The position numbers were made by a program, and so were the translations under genes. Source: Cryobacterium psychrophilum (GTDB lineage: Bacteria; Actinomycetota; Actinomycetes; Actinomycetales; Microbacteriaceae). Taken from it: a stretch of DNA of 64,000 nucleotides. The notes beneath the pieces were generated by a model, which worked only from the letters and a program-made list of their open reading frames with translations, searched no databases and had not been told where the DNA came from. Of the stretch, positions 13,227 to 24,491 are shown piece after piece. The first letter of the stretch is position 1. Each line of letters starts with the position of its first letter. The stretch covers positions 868,001 to 932,000 of the forward strand of contig NZ_SODI01000001.1 of assembly GCF_004365915.1 (NCBI RefSeq), read 5' to 3'.

Positions 13227-14024
13227 CTAGTGAGCGAGCTGAAGTCTCAGGTCCGCGAGGCGGGTAGCGATGCTGCCGTCAATGACGTCATCACCAATCT
13301 GAATGCGCACGCCGCCGAGAACCGCCGGGTCAATGACCAGGTTGATGCTGAGCTTGCGTCCGTAGCGCTCCGACAGGCTCTCGGTGAGTCGCTGGAGTTG
13401 GGCCGGGGCCAGGGCTCCGGCAGACGTTATTGTGGCGATCGACATTCCGGCCTGGTCTGCGACAACCGCGGCAGCCTGCCGAAGCAGCTCACCGATTCGG
13501 CGGCCGCGAGGCTGCTGAACGAGGTGGCGCACGATGGCGAGCGTCTGACCGGAGACTTTCCCGGCCAGAAGAGTGTCAACCAATCCCGCTTTCGCCGCCG
13601 GGCGACCCAGCTTGCTGGCCAGGGCCAGCTCCAGGTCGGCGTCCGAAGATACGGCTGTTCCGAACGCGAACAGTTCCGCACCAATCGACACCTCGGCCGG
13701 GGCCGAAATCGCGGTCGCCCGCAGGCCCAGGTCTTCAATGCCGGCGAGCAGGTCATCGTGGTCTGACCAACGCTCGGCCACAACGGCTCCCAGGAGTTCG
13801 AGTGCCTGGGGTGTCACGGTGCTGCCGAATACTGCCTTGACCAGCGTGACCTTCGCCTCAGCGGATGCCGCCGGGTCAGCCAGCGCGGAGAGCAACTGCG
13901 ACGAGGCACCCACAACACGGCCGGCACTGAAGAGGCTTTCGCCCGTGGCCAGATCAATCGTTGCTACCGAGTCGGACAGAACCGATCTCGATGATGCCAA
14001 TGCTTCTCTGGTGGCGCTTCCCAT
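13227..14024 (-). CDS. atpH: ATP synthase F1 delta subunit
   Basis: A 265-aa delta subunit that ties the peripheral stalk to the head. The conserved C-terminal segment (LVIDPAVLGGVRIQIGDDVID) is clear. It is longer than the roughly 180-aa E. coli protein, as is usual in actinobacteria, where the N-terminal part is expanded. It starts 3 bp after the atpF stop. Confidence 0.95.
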   Translation of the reverse strand: MGSATREALASSRSVLSDSVATIDLATGESLFSAGRVVGASSQLLSALADPAASAEAKVTLVKAVFGSTVTPQALELLGAVVAERWSDHDDLLAGIEDLGLRATAISAPAEVSIGAELFAFGTAVSSDADLELALASKLGRPAAKAGLVDTLLAGKVSGQTLAIVRHLVQQPRGRRIGELLRQAAAVVADQAGMSIATITSAGALAPAQLQRLTESLSERYGRKLSINLVIDPAVLGGVRIQIGDDVIDGSIATRLADLRLQLAH

Positions 14025-14027
14025 TGA

Positions 14028-14597
14028 CTACTTCTTCCCTGCTGTCTCGGCAGCGTTCTCCGAGGCTTCAAGTTCAGCCAGGAAGCGGTCGACAATAGCG
14101 CTCGCCTTGGCGTCGTCGGTCAGGCTCTCGCCAATGACACCGGATGCCAGGTCGATGGCCAGGGTTCCCACTTCACTACGAAGTGAAACAACGGCTGACT
14201 GACGCTCGGCTTCGATCTGAGCCTTGGCGCTTGCGGTGACGCGAGCGGCCTCTGACACGGCCTGGTCCTTGTGCTCAGCGACAATGCGCTGGCCGTCGGT
14301 GCGTGCCTGGTCACGAATCTGTCCAGCTTCGGCGCGAGCCTCAGCGAGCTGAGCCGTGTACTGCTCGAGAGCAGCTTCGGCCTTGCGCTGGGCGTCGTCG
14401 GCCTTGGCGATGTTGCCCTCGATGGCCTCTGCACGGTTGTCAAGAAGCGTCTGCATCTTCGGAAGAGCGTACTTCCAGAAGAAGAACAAAATCACGACAA
14501 AGCAGACAGCCGACCAGATGATGTCGTAGACAGCCGGGATGAGGGGGTTTTGCGCCTCTTCCGTGGCGGCGGCTGCAATTACTGCGTGAAGCATCAT
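14028..14597 (-). CDS. atpF: ATP synthase Fo b subunit
   Basis: A 189-aa peripheral-stalk subunit: one membrane helix (about residues 25-46, with IIWSAVCFVVILFFFWKYALP) followed by a long charged coiled coil rich in Ala, Glu and Arg. Two tandem ATGs at 14597 and 14594 follow a GGAGG ribosome-binding site; the second has the better spacing. It lies between atpE and atpH as usual. Confidence 0.96.
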   Translation of the reverse strand: MMLHAVIAAAATEEAQNPLIPAVYDIIWSAVCFVVILFFFWKYALPKMQTLLDNRAEAIEGNIAKADDAQRKAEAALEQYTAQLAEARAEAGQIRDQARTDGQRIVAEHKDQAVSEAARVTASAKAQIEAERQSAVVSLRSEVGTLAIDLASGVIGESLTDDAKASAIVDRFLAELEASENAAETAGKK

Positions 14598-14624
14598 GCC
14601 TCCTTTACTAGTGAGAAAAGAGGA

Positions 14625-15724
<1,100 letters not shown>

Positions 15725-15884
15725 CGCTTTCTCCTGTTTCGGGGCGGTGAGCTCTGCTCGCGCTTCGACGAATGTGGGACGGGTTTACGACGCTGTAGAA
15801 GAGCTGCAAACCAGGGGGGATCGGTGTTCACCCTACCGGAAATCCGGCCCTGCAACGAATCGAGACACCGCATGAGTTCCCGTG

Positions 15885-16355
15885 TCACTCGTCAGCGGGT
15901 GCTGGGGGCAGGGTGACGTCACTCACGTAACTCATTCGGCTCTTCATTACGACGACCGCGTCGACGACGAGGGAGCCGATGACTCCGGCAACAATGCTCA
16001 GGAACAGCACGATCGGTGAGATCCAGGCCTGGTCGCGCAGCAGCACCATGAGGACCAGGAAAACCACGAATTTGAGCAGCCACCCGCCCATGACGATTCC
16101 GAAGAATGCACCAATGGCGGCTTCACGTCCGGCAAAGCGATTGGCCAGCAGGATGCTCCCGGCCGTGATGCCCATGAACACAACCGCCATGGCAGTTCCA
16201 ACCAGGGCACTCACCACGCCGATGGAGCCTTCGACGAGGCCGCCGACGACGGCGCCGACGACGGCAATGCCGAGCGCGAGGAATCCCCCGTAGACGAGGA
16301 TTCGCCGGAGAATGGGGATGGACGTGGGCTGCGGGGGCAGGGTCGGGCTTGTCAT
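15885..16355 (-). CDS. atpI: AtpI-like membrane protein
   Basis: A 156-aa protein with four predicted membrane helices (about residues 18-40, 45-68, 80-102, 108-132). Small hydrophobic proteins at this position before atpB are ATP synthase protein I homologues, thought to help c-ring assembly or Mg2+ supply; the assignment here is mainly by position and topology. Its ATG overlaps the stop of the upstream glycosyl-phosphate transferase by 4 bp. A 160-bp gap follows before atpB. Confidence 0.75.
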   Translation of the reverse strand: MTSPTLPPQPTSIPILRRILVYGGFLALGIAVVGAVVGGLVEGSIGVVSALVGTAMAVVFMGITAGSILLANRFAGREAAIGAFFGIVMGGWLLKFVVFLVLMVLLRDQAWISPIVLFLSIVAGVIGSLVVDAVVVMKSRMSYVSDVTLPPAPADE

Positions 16356-17587
16356 GCGGTCTCCTCGGCAGGCTTCACAGTCTGCGCGGCCTCATCAAGA
16401 GGGTCGAGTTGGGCGATTTCTTCGGTTTGGGGGGCGCTGCTGGGGTAGAGCTGACTTTCCCGCTCGCCTGCCTTGCGTCTGCTCAGCGGCGCGAGGGTCA
16501 CCATGGTGCAGATGATCAGGGCGACGACGAGAAAGACCGTGGCGTACCACGTGGGCAGGCCCAGGTAGCCGGGGAGCACGAAGTACAGCAGGCATCCCAC
16601 CGACGCGGCCGCCGTCCAGCCGTAGAAGATGAGCACGGCATGCAGGTGCGAGTGGCCCATGTCGAGCAGCCTGTGGTGCAGATGTTTGCGGTCGGCGCTG
16701 AAGGGAGACTTGCCTGCTCGTACGCGACGGAACACCGCAAGCCCGAAGTCCAGGAGCGGGATGATGAGAATTGCCACGGGAAGCAGGATGGGAATGAAGG
16801 CGGGGATGAGCTGGGAGCGATTGACCGCGGTGGGGTCGACCTGGCCCGTGATGGCGATCGCCGAGGTGGCCATGAGCAATCCGACGAGGAGCGCCCCGGC
16901 GTCGCCCATGAACATGCGGGCCGGGTGCCAGTTGAGCGGAAGGAATCCCACACAGGCGCCCACAAGGATGGCGGCGATCAGCGAGGCGAGATTGAAGTAG
17001 TTGGTGGGAGAGGTGTCACGCACGAGCAGGTAGCTGTAGACGAAGAAGACACCGTTGGCGATGAGGGCAACACCCGTGACCAGACCGTCGAGCCCATCGA
17101 TGAAGTTGATCATGTTCATGACAACGACGATGGCCACGACAGTGAACACGATCGACATCCAGCCGCTACCCACGGTGAGCCCGCCGATGGGCAGCGAGTA
17201 GATCTGCACGCCCTGCCAGGCCACGAGACCCGCCGCGATGAACTGGCCGGCCAGTTTGGTCATCCAGTCCAGGTCCCACAAATCGTCGGCGACACCGACG
17301 AGCACGATGAGCAGCGCCGCCCCGAGGATGGCGAGGATCTGCTCCGGATCGGCGAACACGAGTTGCAGCGGCGGAAACTGTGACGACGCCAGATATGCGA
17401 CTCCGAAGGCGAACAGAATACCCAGGAACATGGCGATCCCGCCGAGGCGCGGAGTGGGCCGCGTGTGCACGTCCCTGTCGCGGACCTGGGGGTACAGCTG
17501 GTAGCGATGGCTCAACTTATAGACGACGATGGACAACCCAAAGGTCACGAGCGCCGATACCAGCGCGAGCAGCATGAAAATAGTCAT
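16352..17587 (-). CDS. Undecaprenyl-phosphate sugar-1-phosphate transferase (WecA/TagO/MraY family)
   Basis: A 411-aa polytopic membrane enzyme that loads a UDP-sugar phosphate onto undecaprenyl phosphate, the first step of a lipid-linked wall glycan. It has the family motifs in order: DD in VADDLWDL, NMINFIDGLDGL, FMGDAGALL, and the cytoplasmic His-rich loop HLHHRLLDMGHSHLH. WecA-type enzymes carry this His loop. The gene occupies the position of mycobacterial Rv1302 (rfe), directly upstream of atp genes. It is coupled to atpI by an ATGA overlap. Confidence 0.92.
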   Translation of the reverse strand: MTIFMLLALVSALVTFGLSIVVYKLSHRYQLYPQVRDRDVHTRPTPRLGGIAMFLGILFAFGVAYLASSQFPPLQLVFADPEQILAILGAALLIVLVGVADDLWDLDWMTKLAGQFIAAGLVAWQGVQIYSLPIGGLTVGSGWMSIVFTVVAIVVVMNMINFIDGLDGLVTGVALIANGVFFVYSYLLVRDTSPTNYFNLASLIAAILVGACVGFLPLNWHPARMFMGDAGALLVGLLMATSAIAITGQVDPTAVNRSQLIPAFIPILLPVAILIIPLLDFGLAVFRRVRAGKSPFSADRKHLHHRLLDMGHSHLHAVLIFYGWTAAASVGCLLYFVLPGYLGLPTWYATVFLVVALIICTMVTLAPLSRRKAGERESQLYPSSAPQTEEIAQLDPLDEAAQTVKPAEETA

Positions 17588-17590
17588 GGG

Positions 17591-18334
17591 TCAGTCGCGA
17601 TTGCTGGGGTCGCGCGGCACGTCGAGTTCTGGCTCTGGCTCATCCTTGGGGGCGAGAGCGTCACCGATCACGGCCTCGATCGCTGCCCGGCTCACGACGC
17701 CGTCCCGCACGATATGCAACCTGCCGCCGTTCGAGTCGAAGCCCGTGGCGTCCACGATCGTTGACGACAAGTTAACGGATGCCCCGGCATCCGCCTCGTA
17801 GGACTCACCGGCCACTCCCCCGTCGAGGTAGACGGCCACGCGGTCGCCGAGCGCGGCTTCGGCGGATTGGGCGTCGACGGCGGCGGGCTGGCCGCTCAGG
17901 TTGGCCGACGAGACCGCGAGCGGCCCCGTCTCCTTGAGCACATCGAGGGCCACCTGGTTGCTCGGCATGCGCAACGCAACGGTTCCCCGTGTCTCGCCGA
18001 GGTCCCACACGAGGGACGGCTGCGCGTTGAGAATGACGGTCAGTCCGCCCGGCCAGAACTTTGCGACCAGGTCACGAACCGGCTCGGGGATCCCCACGGC
18101 GAGGGCATCCATTGTGGTCACAGCGGGAATCAGCACGGGCGGCGGGGACGTGCGCCCGCGACCCTTGGCGTCGAGGAGGTTTTGGACGGCCCCCGGGCTG
18201 AAGGCGTCAGCGGCAATGCCGTACACGGTGTCGGTCGGGATGACGACGAGAGCGCTGCGACCGATCGCCGAGAGGGCCATTCTCATGCCGGCGGCGTATT
18301 CCGCTTCGACCGAGCAATTGTAGATGCGTGTCAT
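17591..18334 (-). CDS. tsaC: L-threonylcarbamoyladenylate synthase (YrdC/Sua5 domain)
   Basis: A 247-aa enzyme making threonylcarbamoyl-AMP for the t6A37 modification of ANN-decoding tRNAs. The YrdC core is visible (VVIPTDTVYGIAADAF, KGRGRTSPPPVLI, FWPGGLTVIL, PLAVSSANLSGQPA). ATG 18334 fits homology; the longer frame adds 39 Arg/Pro-rich residues without homology. A short acidic C-terminal tail follows the domain. It stands 3 bp before the transferase gene and 49 bp after prmC. Confidence 0.93.
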   Translation of the reverse strand: MTRIYNCSVEAEYAAGMRMALSAIGRSALVVIPTDTVYGIAADAFSPGAVQNLLDAKGRGRTSPPPVLIPAVTTMDALAVGIPEPVRDLVAKFWPGGLTVILNAQPSLVWDLGETRGTVALRMPSNQVALDVLKETGPLAVSSANLSGQPAAVDAQSAEAALGDRVAVYLDGGVAGESYEADAGASVNLSSTIVDATGFDSNGGRLHIVRDGVVSRAAIEAVIGDALAPKDEPEPELDVPRDPSNRD

Positions 18335-18383
18335 TTCCTTCAATTCTAGCGGAGGTACCCTGACGCTTCGGCGTGAGCGCGGG

Positions 18384-19295
18384 CTAGGTGTTGCGGATGG
18401 CGGTCGTGGCCCGGTCCCTGGTCGTGTAATCGCGGTGCGTCGCCGGGGCACGCCAGCCGTCGTCGGTGAGGATCTGGCGAATTTCAGCGCCCTGCAGTTC
18501 CCCGTGCTCGATCACGAGCACGCCGCCCGCGCGCAGCAGGCGCAGCGCCGTGTGCGAAACCTGCCGAACGATGTCGAGCCCGTCCGTTCCGCCGAACAGC
18601 GCACGGGCGGGGTCGAACAGGCGAACCTCGGGGTCGCGGGGAATGGCATCCGCGGGAATGTAGGGGGGGTTCGAGATGACCACGGCGACGGTGCCATCGA
18701 GGTCCGTGAACGCGTCGGCCAAGTCACCGAAGGCGAGCGTGGCGTTCGCTGCGCCGACCTCGACGAAATTGCGGCTGGTCCATTCGAAGGCCTCTGGCGA
18801 GTTCTCGACCGCCCACACCCTGGCGTGTGGAACCTCGGTGGCGAGCGAGAGCGCGATCGCTCCGCTTCCGGTACCGAGGTCCACGGCGATCGGTTCGGGA
18901 TCGGGCATCGACCGCAGGGCATCGATAGCGAGCTGGGCGACTTGCTCCGTTTCGGGGCGCGGCACGAACACGCCGGGGCCGACGCGGAGGTTGAGGGCAC
19001 GGAAGGGGGCACGGCCGGTGATGTGCTGCAGGGGTTCGCGGCTGGCACGACGAGCGGCGAGTTCGAGGATCGCCACGGCATCCGCTTCGGCCAGCGGTTT
19101 GCGGAGGATGCCGGCGGCCTGCACCTGCCCCCGACTCTGGGCGAGTACGTGGCCGATCAGCAGGTCGGCGTCGACTCCGGCATCGGCGATGCCCGCGAGG
19201 GAGAGCCGGTCAATGAGCTGTTCTCGCAGAGAATCTATGTCTGCGGGAATACCCGGCTCGTCGCGGTTGCTTGGCTCTATTACGGGAAAGGTCAC
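18384..19295 (-). CDS. prmC: Peptide chain release factor glutamine methyltransferase
   Basis: A 303-aa SAM-dependent enzyme that methylates the Gln of the GGQ motif in release factors. The NPPYIPAD catalytic motif, the SAM site VDLGTGSGAIALSL and the N-terminal substrate-recognition helices are present. GTG start at 19295. In many genomes it follows prfA directly; here cysK-cysE on the other strand lie between them. Confidence 0.95.
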   Translation of the reverse strand: MTFPVIEPSNRDEPGIPADIDSLREQLIDRLSLAGIADAGVDADLLIGHVLAQSRGQVQAAGILRKPLAEADAVAILELAARRASREPLQHITGRAPFRALNLRVGPGVFVPRPETEQVAQLAIDALRSMPDPEPIAVDLGTGSGAIALSLATEVPHARVWAVENSPEAFEWTSRNFVEVGAANATLAFGDLADAFTDLDGTVAVVISNPPYIPADAIPRDPEVRLFDPARALFGGTDGLDIVRQVSHTALRLLRAGGVLVIEHGELQGAEIRQILTDDGWRAPATHRDYTTRDRATTAIRNT

Positions 19296-19379
19296 AGTGA
19301 AATCTACCGCACTCCCCTAAGCGCCCCACTGCCCGTAGGCTGAACACGGCCACTGCCCCCGAGTGAAAGTTGACTCCGA

Positions 19380-20318
19380 ATGCCCCAGAAAATTTACGCT
19401 GACATCACGAAGGCCGTCGGTGGAACCCCGCTCGTCCAGCTCAATCGTCTGACGACCGGCCTTGATGCAACTGTTCTGCTGAAGCTCGAGTTCTACAACC
19501 CGTCCAGCAGCGTGAAGGACCGCATCGGTGTCGCCATTGTCGACGCTGCCGAAGCGGATGGCTCGCTGCAGCCGGGCGGGACCATCGTTGAGGCCACCAG
19601 TGGCAACACGGGCATCGCGCTGGCCATGGTGGGCGCCGCTCGCGGCTACAAGGTGATCCTGGCCATGCCGGAGACCATGAGCAAGGAACGCCGCGTGGTG
19701 ATGCGCGCGTACGGAGCGGAAATCGTGCTCACGAGCGGTGCCGACGGCATGCGCGGCGCCGTGGAGACCGCCAATTCCATTGTGGCGTCCACCCCGGGTG
19801 CGATCCTCGCGAGCCAGTTCACCAACCCCGCCAACCCTGCTATCCACCGCGCGACGACCGGTGTGGAGATTTGGAACGACACCGACGGCGCCGTGGACAT
19901 CCTGGTTTCCGGTATCGGCACCGGCGGTACGATCAGCGGAACCGGAGCGCTTCTGAAGGAGCGCAAGAGCTCGGTCGTCGTGGTGGGTGTTGAGCCGATC
20001 GACTCCCCCATCCTCACCGGCGGTAAGCCCGGCCCGCACAAGATCCAGGGGCTGGGTGCGAACTTCGTGCCAGAAACCCTCGACCGCACCGTGTATGACT
20101 CCGTCACCGATGTGACCCTTGCCGATTCCCTCGCCACGGCGCGCTCGCTCGCTCGCCAGGAAGGCATCCTCGCCGGCATTTCCGGTGGAGCGGCCGTCTG
20201 GGCCGCTCTGGAGCAGGCCAAGCTGGCCGAGAACGCCGGCAAGACGATCGTGGTGATCGTTCCCGGCTTCGGGGAGCGGTACATTTCGACGGTCCTGTAC
20301 GAAGACCTCCTGGATTAG
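19380..20318 (+). CDS. cysK: Cysteine synthase A
   Basis: A 312-aa PLP enzyme converting O-acetylserine and sulfide to cysteine. The PLP lysine lies in SSSVKDRIG, the substrate loop is [11 protein letters not shown], and the glycine-rich phosphate site [10 protein letters not shown] follows. It is divergent from prmC, with 84 bp between them that contain a possible -10 TAGGCT at 19336-19341. cysE follows 20 bp downstream, so the operon makes both the substrate and the enzyme. Confidence 0.97.
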   Translation: MPQKIYADITKAVGGTPLVQLNRLTTGLDATVLLKLEFYNPSSSVKDRIGVAIVDAAEADGSLQPGGTIVEATSGNTGIALAMVGAARGYKVILAMPETMSKERRVVMRAYGAEIVLTSGADGMRGAVETANSIVASTPGAILASQFTNPANPAIHRATTGVEIWNDTDGAVDILVSGIGTGGTISGTGALLKERKSSVVVVGVEPIDSPILTGGKPGPHKIQGLGANFVPETLDRTVYDSVTDVTLADSLATARSLARQEGILAGISGGAAVWAALEQAKLAENAGKTIVVIVPGFGERYISTVLYEDLLD

Positions 20319-20338
20319 GTCAGCCGAGTATTCCTGAG

Positions 20339-20929
20339 ATGACCGTGGTGGCGCGTGTTCGCGAAGATATTGCGAACGCGCGCCGACACGACCCCGCATC
20401 ACGCAGCGACGCGGAGGTCTTTCTCGCCTACAGCGGCCTGCACGCGGTGTGGACGTACCGCATCGCCCACCGGTTGTGGACGAGGGGTTTTTACTTGGGG
20501 GCCCGTCTGCTTTCGCAGTTCGCCCGTTTTCTGACGGGCATCGAGATTCATCCCGGAGCCACCATCGGGCGTCGACTGTTCATCGATCACGGCATGGGTG
20601 TCGTCATTGGCGAGACCGCGATTCTCGGTGATGACGTCATGCTCTACCACAGCGTGACTCTCGGCGGCAAGAGCCGCCATGGCGTGAAGCCCGGGGATAA
20701 AAGACACCCCACCCTCGGCGACGGTGTCACGGTGGGTGCCGGCGCGAAGGTACTCGGCGACATCACCATCGGGGAGGGAAGCACAATCGGAGCGAATTCG
20801 GTCGTAACCAAGGACGCCCCGCCGTATTCGCTTCTTGTGGGTCTCCCGGCGAAGGTGCGGCCAGTAAAGCCGGCAACGACGGAATCGGCCCGCGGCGGGG
20901 TCTGCTGGCCGGAGGACTACTCGGTCTGA
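20339..20929 (+). CDS. cysE: Serine O-acetyltransferase
   Basis: A 196-aa short-form acetyltransferase (left-handed beta-helix hexapeptide repeats, including [20 protein letters not shown] and [14 protein letters not shown]). The catalytic His lies in the DHGMG segment. It lacks the long N-terminal domain of E. coli CysE, as usual in actinobacteria. The extreme C-terminus ends WPEDYSV and lacks the C-terminal Ile by which CysE docks in CysK; whether a cysteine synthase complex forms is therefore uncertain. Confidence 0.95.
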   Translation: MTVVARVREDIANARRHDPASRSDAEVFLAYSGLHAVWTYRIAHRLWTRGFYLGARLLSQFARFLTGIEIHPGATIGRRLFIDHGMGVVIGETAILGDDVMLYHSVTLGGKSRHGVKPGDKRHPTLGDGVTVGAGAKVLGDITIGEGSTIGANSVVTKDAPPYSLLVGLPAKVRPVKPATTESARGGVCWPEDYSV

Positions 20930-20956
20930 CCAGCCCGACCGGCACAGCGTGCCGCG

Positions 20957-21010
20957 CCTGCACAGACCAGTGGACCCCGGCTTTCACCGGGGCCCACTGG
21001 TCTGTGCAGG
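20957..21010. terminator. Bidirectional hairpin terminator between cysE and prfA
   Basis: Two 24-nt arms (20957-20980 and 20987-21010) pair with one mismatch around the loop CTTTCA. The structure lies 27 bp after the cysE stop and 14 bp after the prfA stop on the other strand, so it can end both transcripts. No strong U-tract follows. Confidence 0.9.
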
Positions 21011-21024
21011 CATCTGGGCTGTTG

Positions 21025-22104
21025 TTACTCCGGATCGCCCAGCTCGGCGAGACGGGTTTCCTCGTCGGCCGTGATGCAGGACTCGATGACCGCGTGCAGG
21101 GCACCGTTCATGACGGCATCCAGATTGTAGGCCTTGTAGCCCGTGCGGTGATCGGCAATACGGTTTTCCGGGAAGTTGTACGTGCGAATGCGCTCTGAGC
21201 GATCCATCGTGCGAATCTGACCCTTACGAACCAGGCTCGCCGCAGCGTCGATCTCTTCCTGCTGCCGGGCCAGAACCCGGGCACGCAGAACCCGCATGCC
21301 CGCTTCCTTGTTCTGAAGCTGGCTCTTCTCGTTCTGCATCGCCACCACGATGCCCGTGGGCAAGTGGGTGATGCGAACGGCGGAGTCGGTGGTGTTGACC
21401 GACTGGCCGCCGGGGCCGCTCGAACGGTAGACGTCGATCTTCAGGTCGTTCGCGCTGATTTCGACTTCTTCGGGCTCATCGACCTCGGGGAAGACGAGAA
21501 CACCCGCCGCCGAGGTGTGGATGCGTCCCTGGGACTCGGTCGCCGGCACGCGCTGAACACGGTGCACGCCACCTTCGTATTTCAGGTGTGCCCACACGCC
21601 CTCGGCAGGGTCGCTCGAATTGCCCTTGATCGCGAGCTGGATGTCCTTGATTCCGCCCAGGTCGCTCGAGGTCTGCTCGATGACCTCGGTCTTCCAGCGC
21701 TTCGACTCTGCATAGTGCAGGTACATGCGCAGCAGATCAGCGGCGAACAGCGCGGATTCCGCACCGCCCTCCCCCATCTTGATCTCCATGATCACGTCAC
21801 GCGCGTCGAGTTCGTCACGCGGGATCAGCAGGCGACGCAGCTTTTCGGCCGTGATCTCCAGCTGTTTCGTGAGCTCCGGGATCTCTTCAGCGAATGCCGA
21901 ATCCTCCTCCGCGAGTTCGCGAGCGGCGTCGAGGTTGTCGCTGACCGCTTTCCACTCGTGGTACGCGGCTATGACGCGACTGAGCTCGGCGTAGCGCCGG
22001 TTGACCTTCTTGGAACGGACCGGATTCGCGTGCAGTTCCGGATCCGCCAACTGCGACTGTAGGTCGTCGTGCTCAGCCAGCAGGGTAAGGACGGATTCGA
22101 ACAT
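21025..22104 (-). CDS. prfA: Peptide chain release factor 1
   Basis: A 359-aa RF1 that terminates at UAA and UAG. The peptidyl-tRNA hydrolysis motif GGQ is in [18 protein letters not shown], the target of PrmC. The start ATG overlaps the rho stop by 1 nt (TAATG), so it is coupled to rho. Confidence 0.97.
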   Translation of the reverse strand: MFESVLTLLAEHDDLQSQLADPELHANPVRSKKVNRRYAELSRVIAAYHEWKAVSDNLDAARELAEEDSAFAEEIPELTKQLEITAEKLRRLLIPRDELDARDVIMEIKMGEGGAESALFAADLLRMYLHYAESKRWKTEVIEQTSSDLGGIKDIQLAIKGNSSDPAEGVWAHLKYEGGVHRVQRVPATESQGRIHTSAAGVLVFPEVDEPEEVEISANDLKIDVYRSSGPGGQSVNTTDSAVRITHLPTGIVVAMQNEKSQLQNKEAGMRVLRARVLARQQEEIDAAASLVRKGQIRTMDRSERIRTYNFPENRIADHRTGYKAYNLDAVMNGALHAVIESCITADEETRLAELGDPE

Positions 22105-24491
22105 TAGCGATCCTTGTCCGACCCGCTCAGGGTCGGCATCGACTTCTGCACCTGGGCGAGGAATTCGACGTTCGAGGCGGTTTCCTTGAGACGACCGAGG
22201 ATGAGCTCAAGCGCCTGCTGCTGCTCCAAGCCGGCGAGGGCGCGACGCAGCTTCCAGGTGACCTTGACCTCGTCGGCGCTCATGAGCATTTCTTCGCGGC
22301 GGGTGCCCGATGCGTTCACATCAACGGCCGGGAAGATGCGCTTGTCCGCCAGGTGGCGGGACAGGCGAAGCTCCATGTTTCCGGTGCCCTTGAACTCCTC
22401 GAAGATGACCTCATCCATCTTGGAACCGGTCTCAACGAGTGCCGAGGCGAGAATGGTGAGCGAGCCACCGTTTTCGATGTTGCGCGCCGCGCCGAAGAAA
22501 CGCTTCGGCGGGTAGAGAGCGGATGCGTCGACGCCGCCGGACAGGATGCGTCCCGATGCCGGGGCGACGAGGTTGTACGCGCGGCCCAGTCGGGTGATGG
22601 AGTCCAGCAGCACGACGACGTCGTGGCCCAGCTCCACCAGACGTTTGGCGCGCTCAATGGCGAGCTCCGCGACCGTGGTGTGGTCTTCTGCCGGGCGGTC
22701 GAAGGTGGAGGCAATGACCTCACCCTTGACGGTGCGCTGCATGTCGGTGACTTCTTCCGGACGCTCATCGACCAGGACAACCATGAGGTGGACCTCGGGG
22801 TTGTTCGTCGCGATGGCGTTCGCAATCTGCTGCATGACGATGGTCTTGCCGGCCTTGGGCGGGGCGACGATGAGACCGCGCTGGCCCTTGCCGATCGGGG
22901 CGACGAGGTCGATGATGCGCTGGGTGACCTTGCCGGACTCGGTTTCGAGGCGGAGTCGTTCCTGCGGGTACAGGGGCGTGAGCTTCTGGAACTCCACGCG
23001 GGTGGCGGCTTCTTCGACGGTCAGACCGTTGATCGAGTCAACCTTGACGATCGCGTTGTACTTCTGGCGACCGCTCTGGTCACCCTCGTGCGGCTGGCGA
23101 ATGGAGCCGACCACGGCGTCACCCTTGCGCAGGTTGTACTTCTTGACCTGGCCGAGGGAAACGTACACGTCGCTCGCGCCCGGCAGGTACCCGGACGTAC
23201 GCACGAAGGCGTAGTTGTCGAGCACGTCAAGGATTCCAGCGACGGGGATGAGAACATCATCGTCGTTGACCTCCGGCTCGAGTTCCTCGCCGGCGTTCGG
23301 TCCGCGGCGCTTGCGGTCGCGGTAGCGGTTCCGGTTGCCGCGGCCGTTGATGTCGTCGTCCAGTCCCGTGCGGTCAGGACCCTGGTTACGGTCCTGCTGG
23401 CTGCGGTCGTTCTGACCACCCTGGTTGCGATCGTTCTGGCCGCCCTGGTTGCGGTTGTTCTGCTGGCGCTGGTTCTGCTGGCGGTTACCGTCGTCCTGGG
23501 CGCCCTGGTTGCGATCGTTCTGGTTGCGGTCCTGGGCCTGATTACTGTCCTGCGCCTGGTTACGGTCCTGGGCCTGGTTACGGCCCTGGCCCTGGCCCTG
23601 GCCCTGGGCACGATCCTGGCCCTGGGTGGTGCGCTCGGGCTGGGCGTTGCGATCGGCAGCCTGAGTGCGATCTCCACCGCGGCTGCGGTTGCGGCTGCGG
23701 CCCTGACGAGGCTGCTCCTGCTCGGGTTCTTCGGCCTGAACGTCCGTGTCCTGCGCGGAAACGGTCTCCGCAGGCGCGGCCTGTACCGGAGTTTCGTCCT
23801 GAGCAACCTTGGGGCGCTGCGACGAGGCGCGGCGCGAGTTACGACGCGATCCGGTCGCGGGAGCGTCGGTCACGGAAGCCTCGGCCGCGGGTGCCTCCGA
23901 GTTCGCAACAGCGTCGACCGTGTCGCTGACGACGCCGTCGGCCTCACCCCGGTCGATGGGGGCAACGCGAACGCCGCGCTTGCGTGTCTGGCGTGCGGGC
24001 TTCTCGTCGGAGCCGGCGTCAACGTCGTTGGACGTGACGGTGGGCTTGGCTTCCGGAAGGATGATTCCGAGCAGTCCGAGGCCGTCAGCCGGAGAAACAG
24101 CCGGCGCTGCCGTTGCGGAGCTGGCACGACGCGGTGCGCGCTTGCGCGGGGCGGTCGGCGCCGACTCCGCTGCGGCAACAGGGGCGTCCTGAACCGGAGC
24201 GTCAGCGACGACGGGCGCTGCCGGCGCCTCGTGGACCGGGGCGTCTTTGTCCGCGGGGGCGTCGACGGGAGCGTCGACCGGTACATCGTTGGTACTGGTG
24301 GTGTCTACTGCGACGCCCTCATCGGCGACCTTGGCTTGTTGCGCAGCGATGGCGTCCACGAGTTCTCCTTTACGAAGTTTGGATGCGCCCTGGATACCCA
24401 GTCCGCCGGCCAGAGCTTGCAGCTCGGCGACGCGGAGAGTGTTCAGGCGAGAAGTGTCCGTACCAGTGGAACGGAGATTGACATCGGTCAC
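22104..24491 (-). CDS. rho: Transcription termination factor Rho with a long N-terminal insertion
   Basis: A 795-aa Rho. Residues 1-45 form the SAP-like N domain ([20 protein letters not shown]). About residues 45-400 are a low-complexity insertion: first Ala/Asp/Pro-rich, then Arg-rich, then an Asn/Gln/Arg/Asp repeat block at about 297-375 ([20 protein letters not shown]). The RNA-binding cold-shock fold ([19 protein letters not shown]) and the RecA ATPase with P-loop [11 protein letters not shown] (about 547) follow. GTG 24491 was chosen because MTDVNLRS fits other actinobacterial Rho starts; the frame extends further upstream without homology. E. coli Rho is 419 aa, so the insertion accounts for the length difference. 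Confidence 0.94.
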   Translation of the reverse strand: MTDVNLRSTGTDTSRLNTLRVAELQALAGGLGIQGASKLRKGELVDAIAAQQAKVADEGVAVDTTSTNDVPVDAPVDAPADKDAPVHEAPAAPVVADAPVQDAPVAAAESAPTAPRKRAPRRASSATAAPAVSPADGLGLLGIILPEAKPTVTSNDVDAGSDEKPARQTRKRGVRVAPIDRGEADGVVSDTVDAVANSEAPAAEASVTDAPATGSRRNSRRASSQRPKVAQDETPVQAAPAETVSAQDTDVQAEEPEQEQPRQGRSRNRSRGGDRTQAADRNAQPERTTQGQDRAQGQGQGQGRNQAQDRNQAQDSNQAQDRNQNDRNQGAQDDGNRQQNQRQQNNRNQGGQNDRNQGGQNDRSQQDRNQGPDRTGLDDDINGRGNRNRYRDRKRRGPNAGEELEPEVNDDDVLIPVAGILDVLDNYAFVRTSGYLPGASDVYVSLGQVKKYNLRKGDAVVGSIRQPHEGDQSGRQKYNAIVKVDSINGLTVEEAATRVEFQKLTPLYPQERLRLETESGKVTQRIIDLVAPIGKGQRGLIVAPPKAGKTIVMQQIANAIATNNPEVHLMVVLVDERPEEVTDMQRTVKGEVIASTFDRPAEDHTTVAELAIERAKRLVELGHDVVVLLDSITRLGRAYNLVAPASGRILSGGVDASALYPPKRFFGAARNIENGGSLTILASALVETGSKMDEVIFEEFKGTGNMELRLSRHLADKRIFPAVDVNASGTRREEMLMSADEVKVTWKLRRALAGLEQQQALELILGRLKETASNVEFLAQVQKSMPTLSGSDKDR

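Noticed and set aside
15725..15884. Possible separate promoter before atpB
   Set aside because: A TAGGGT hexamer exists, but the nearest TTGCAG is only 14 nt away; evidence is too weak to annotate.
16349..17383. 344-aa plus-strand open frame
   Set aside because: Antisense to the WecA/MraY-type gene, no homology features.
23360..23600. Short tandem repeats that might be a CRISPR array
   Set aside because: Units are irregular, have no spacers and encode the Asn/Gln/Arg/Asp block of Rho.
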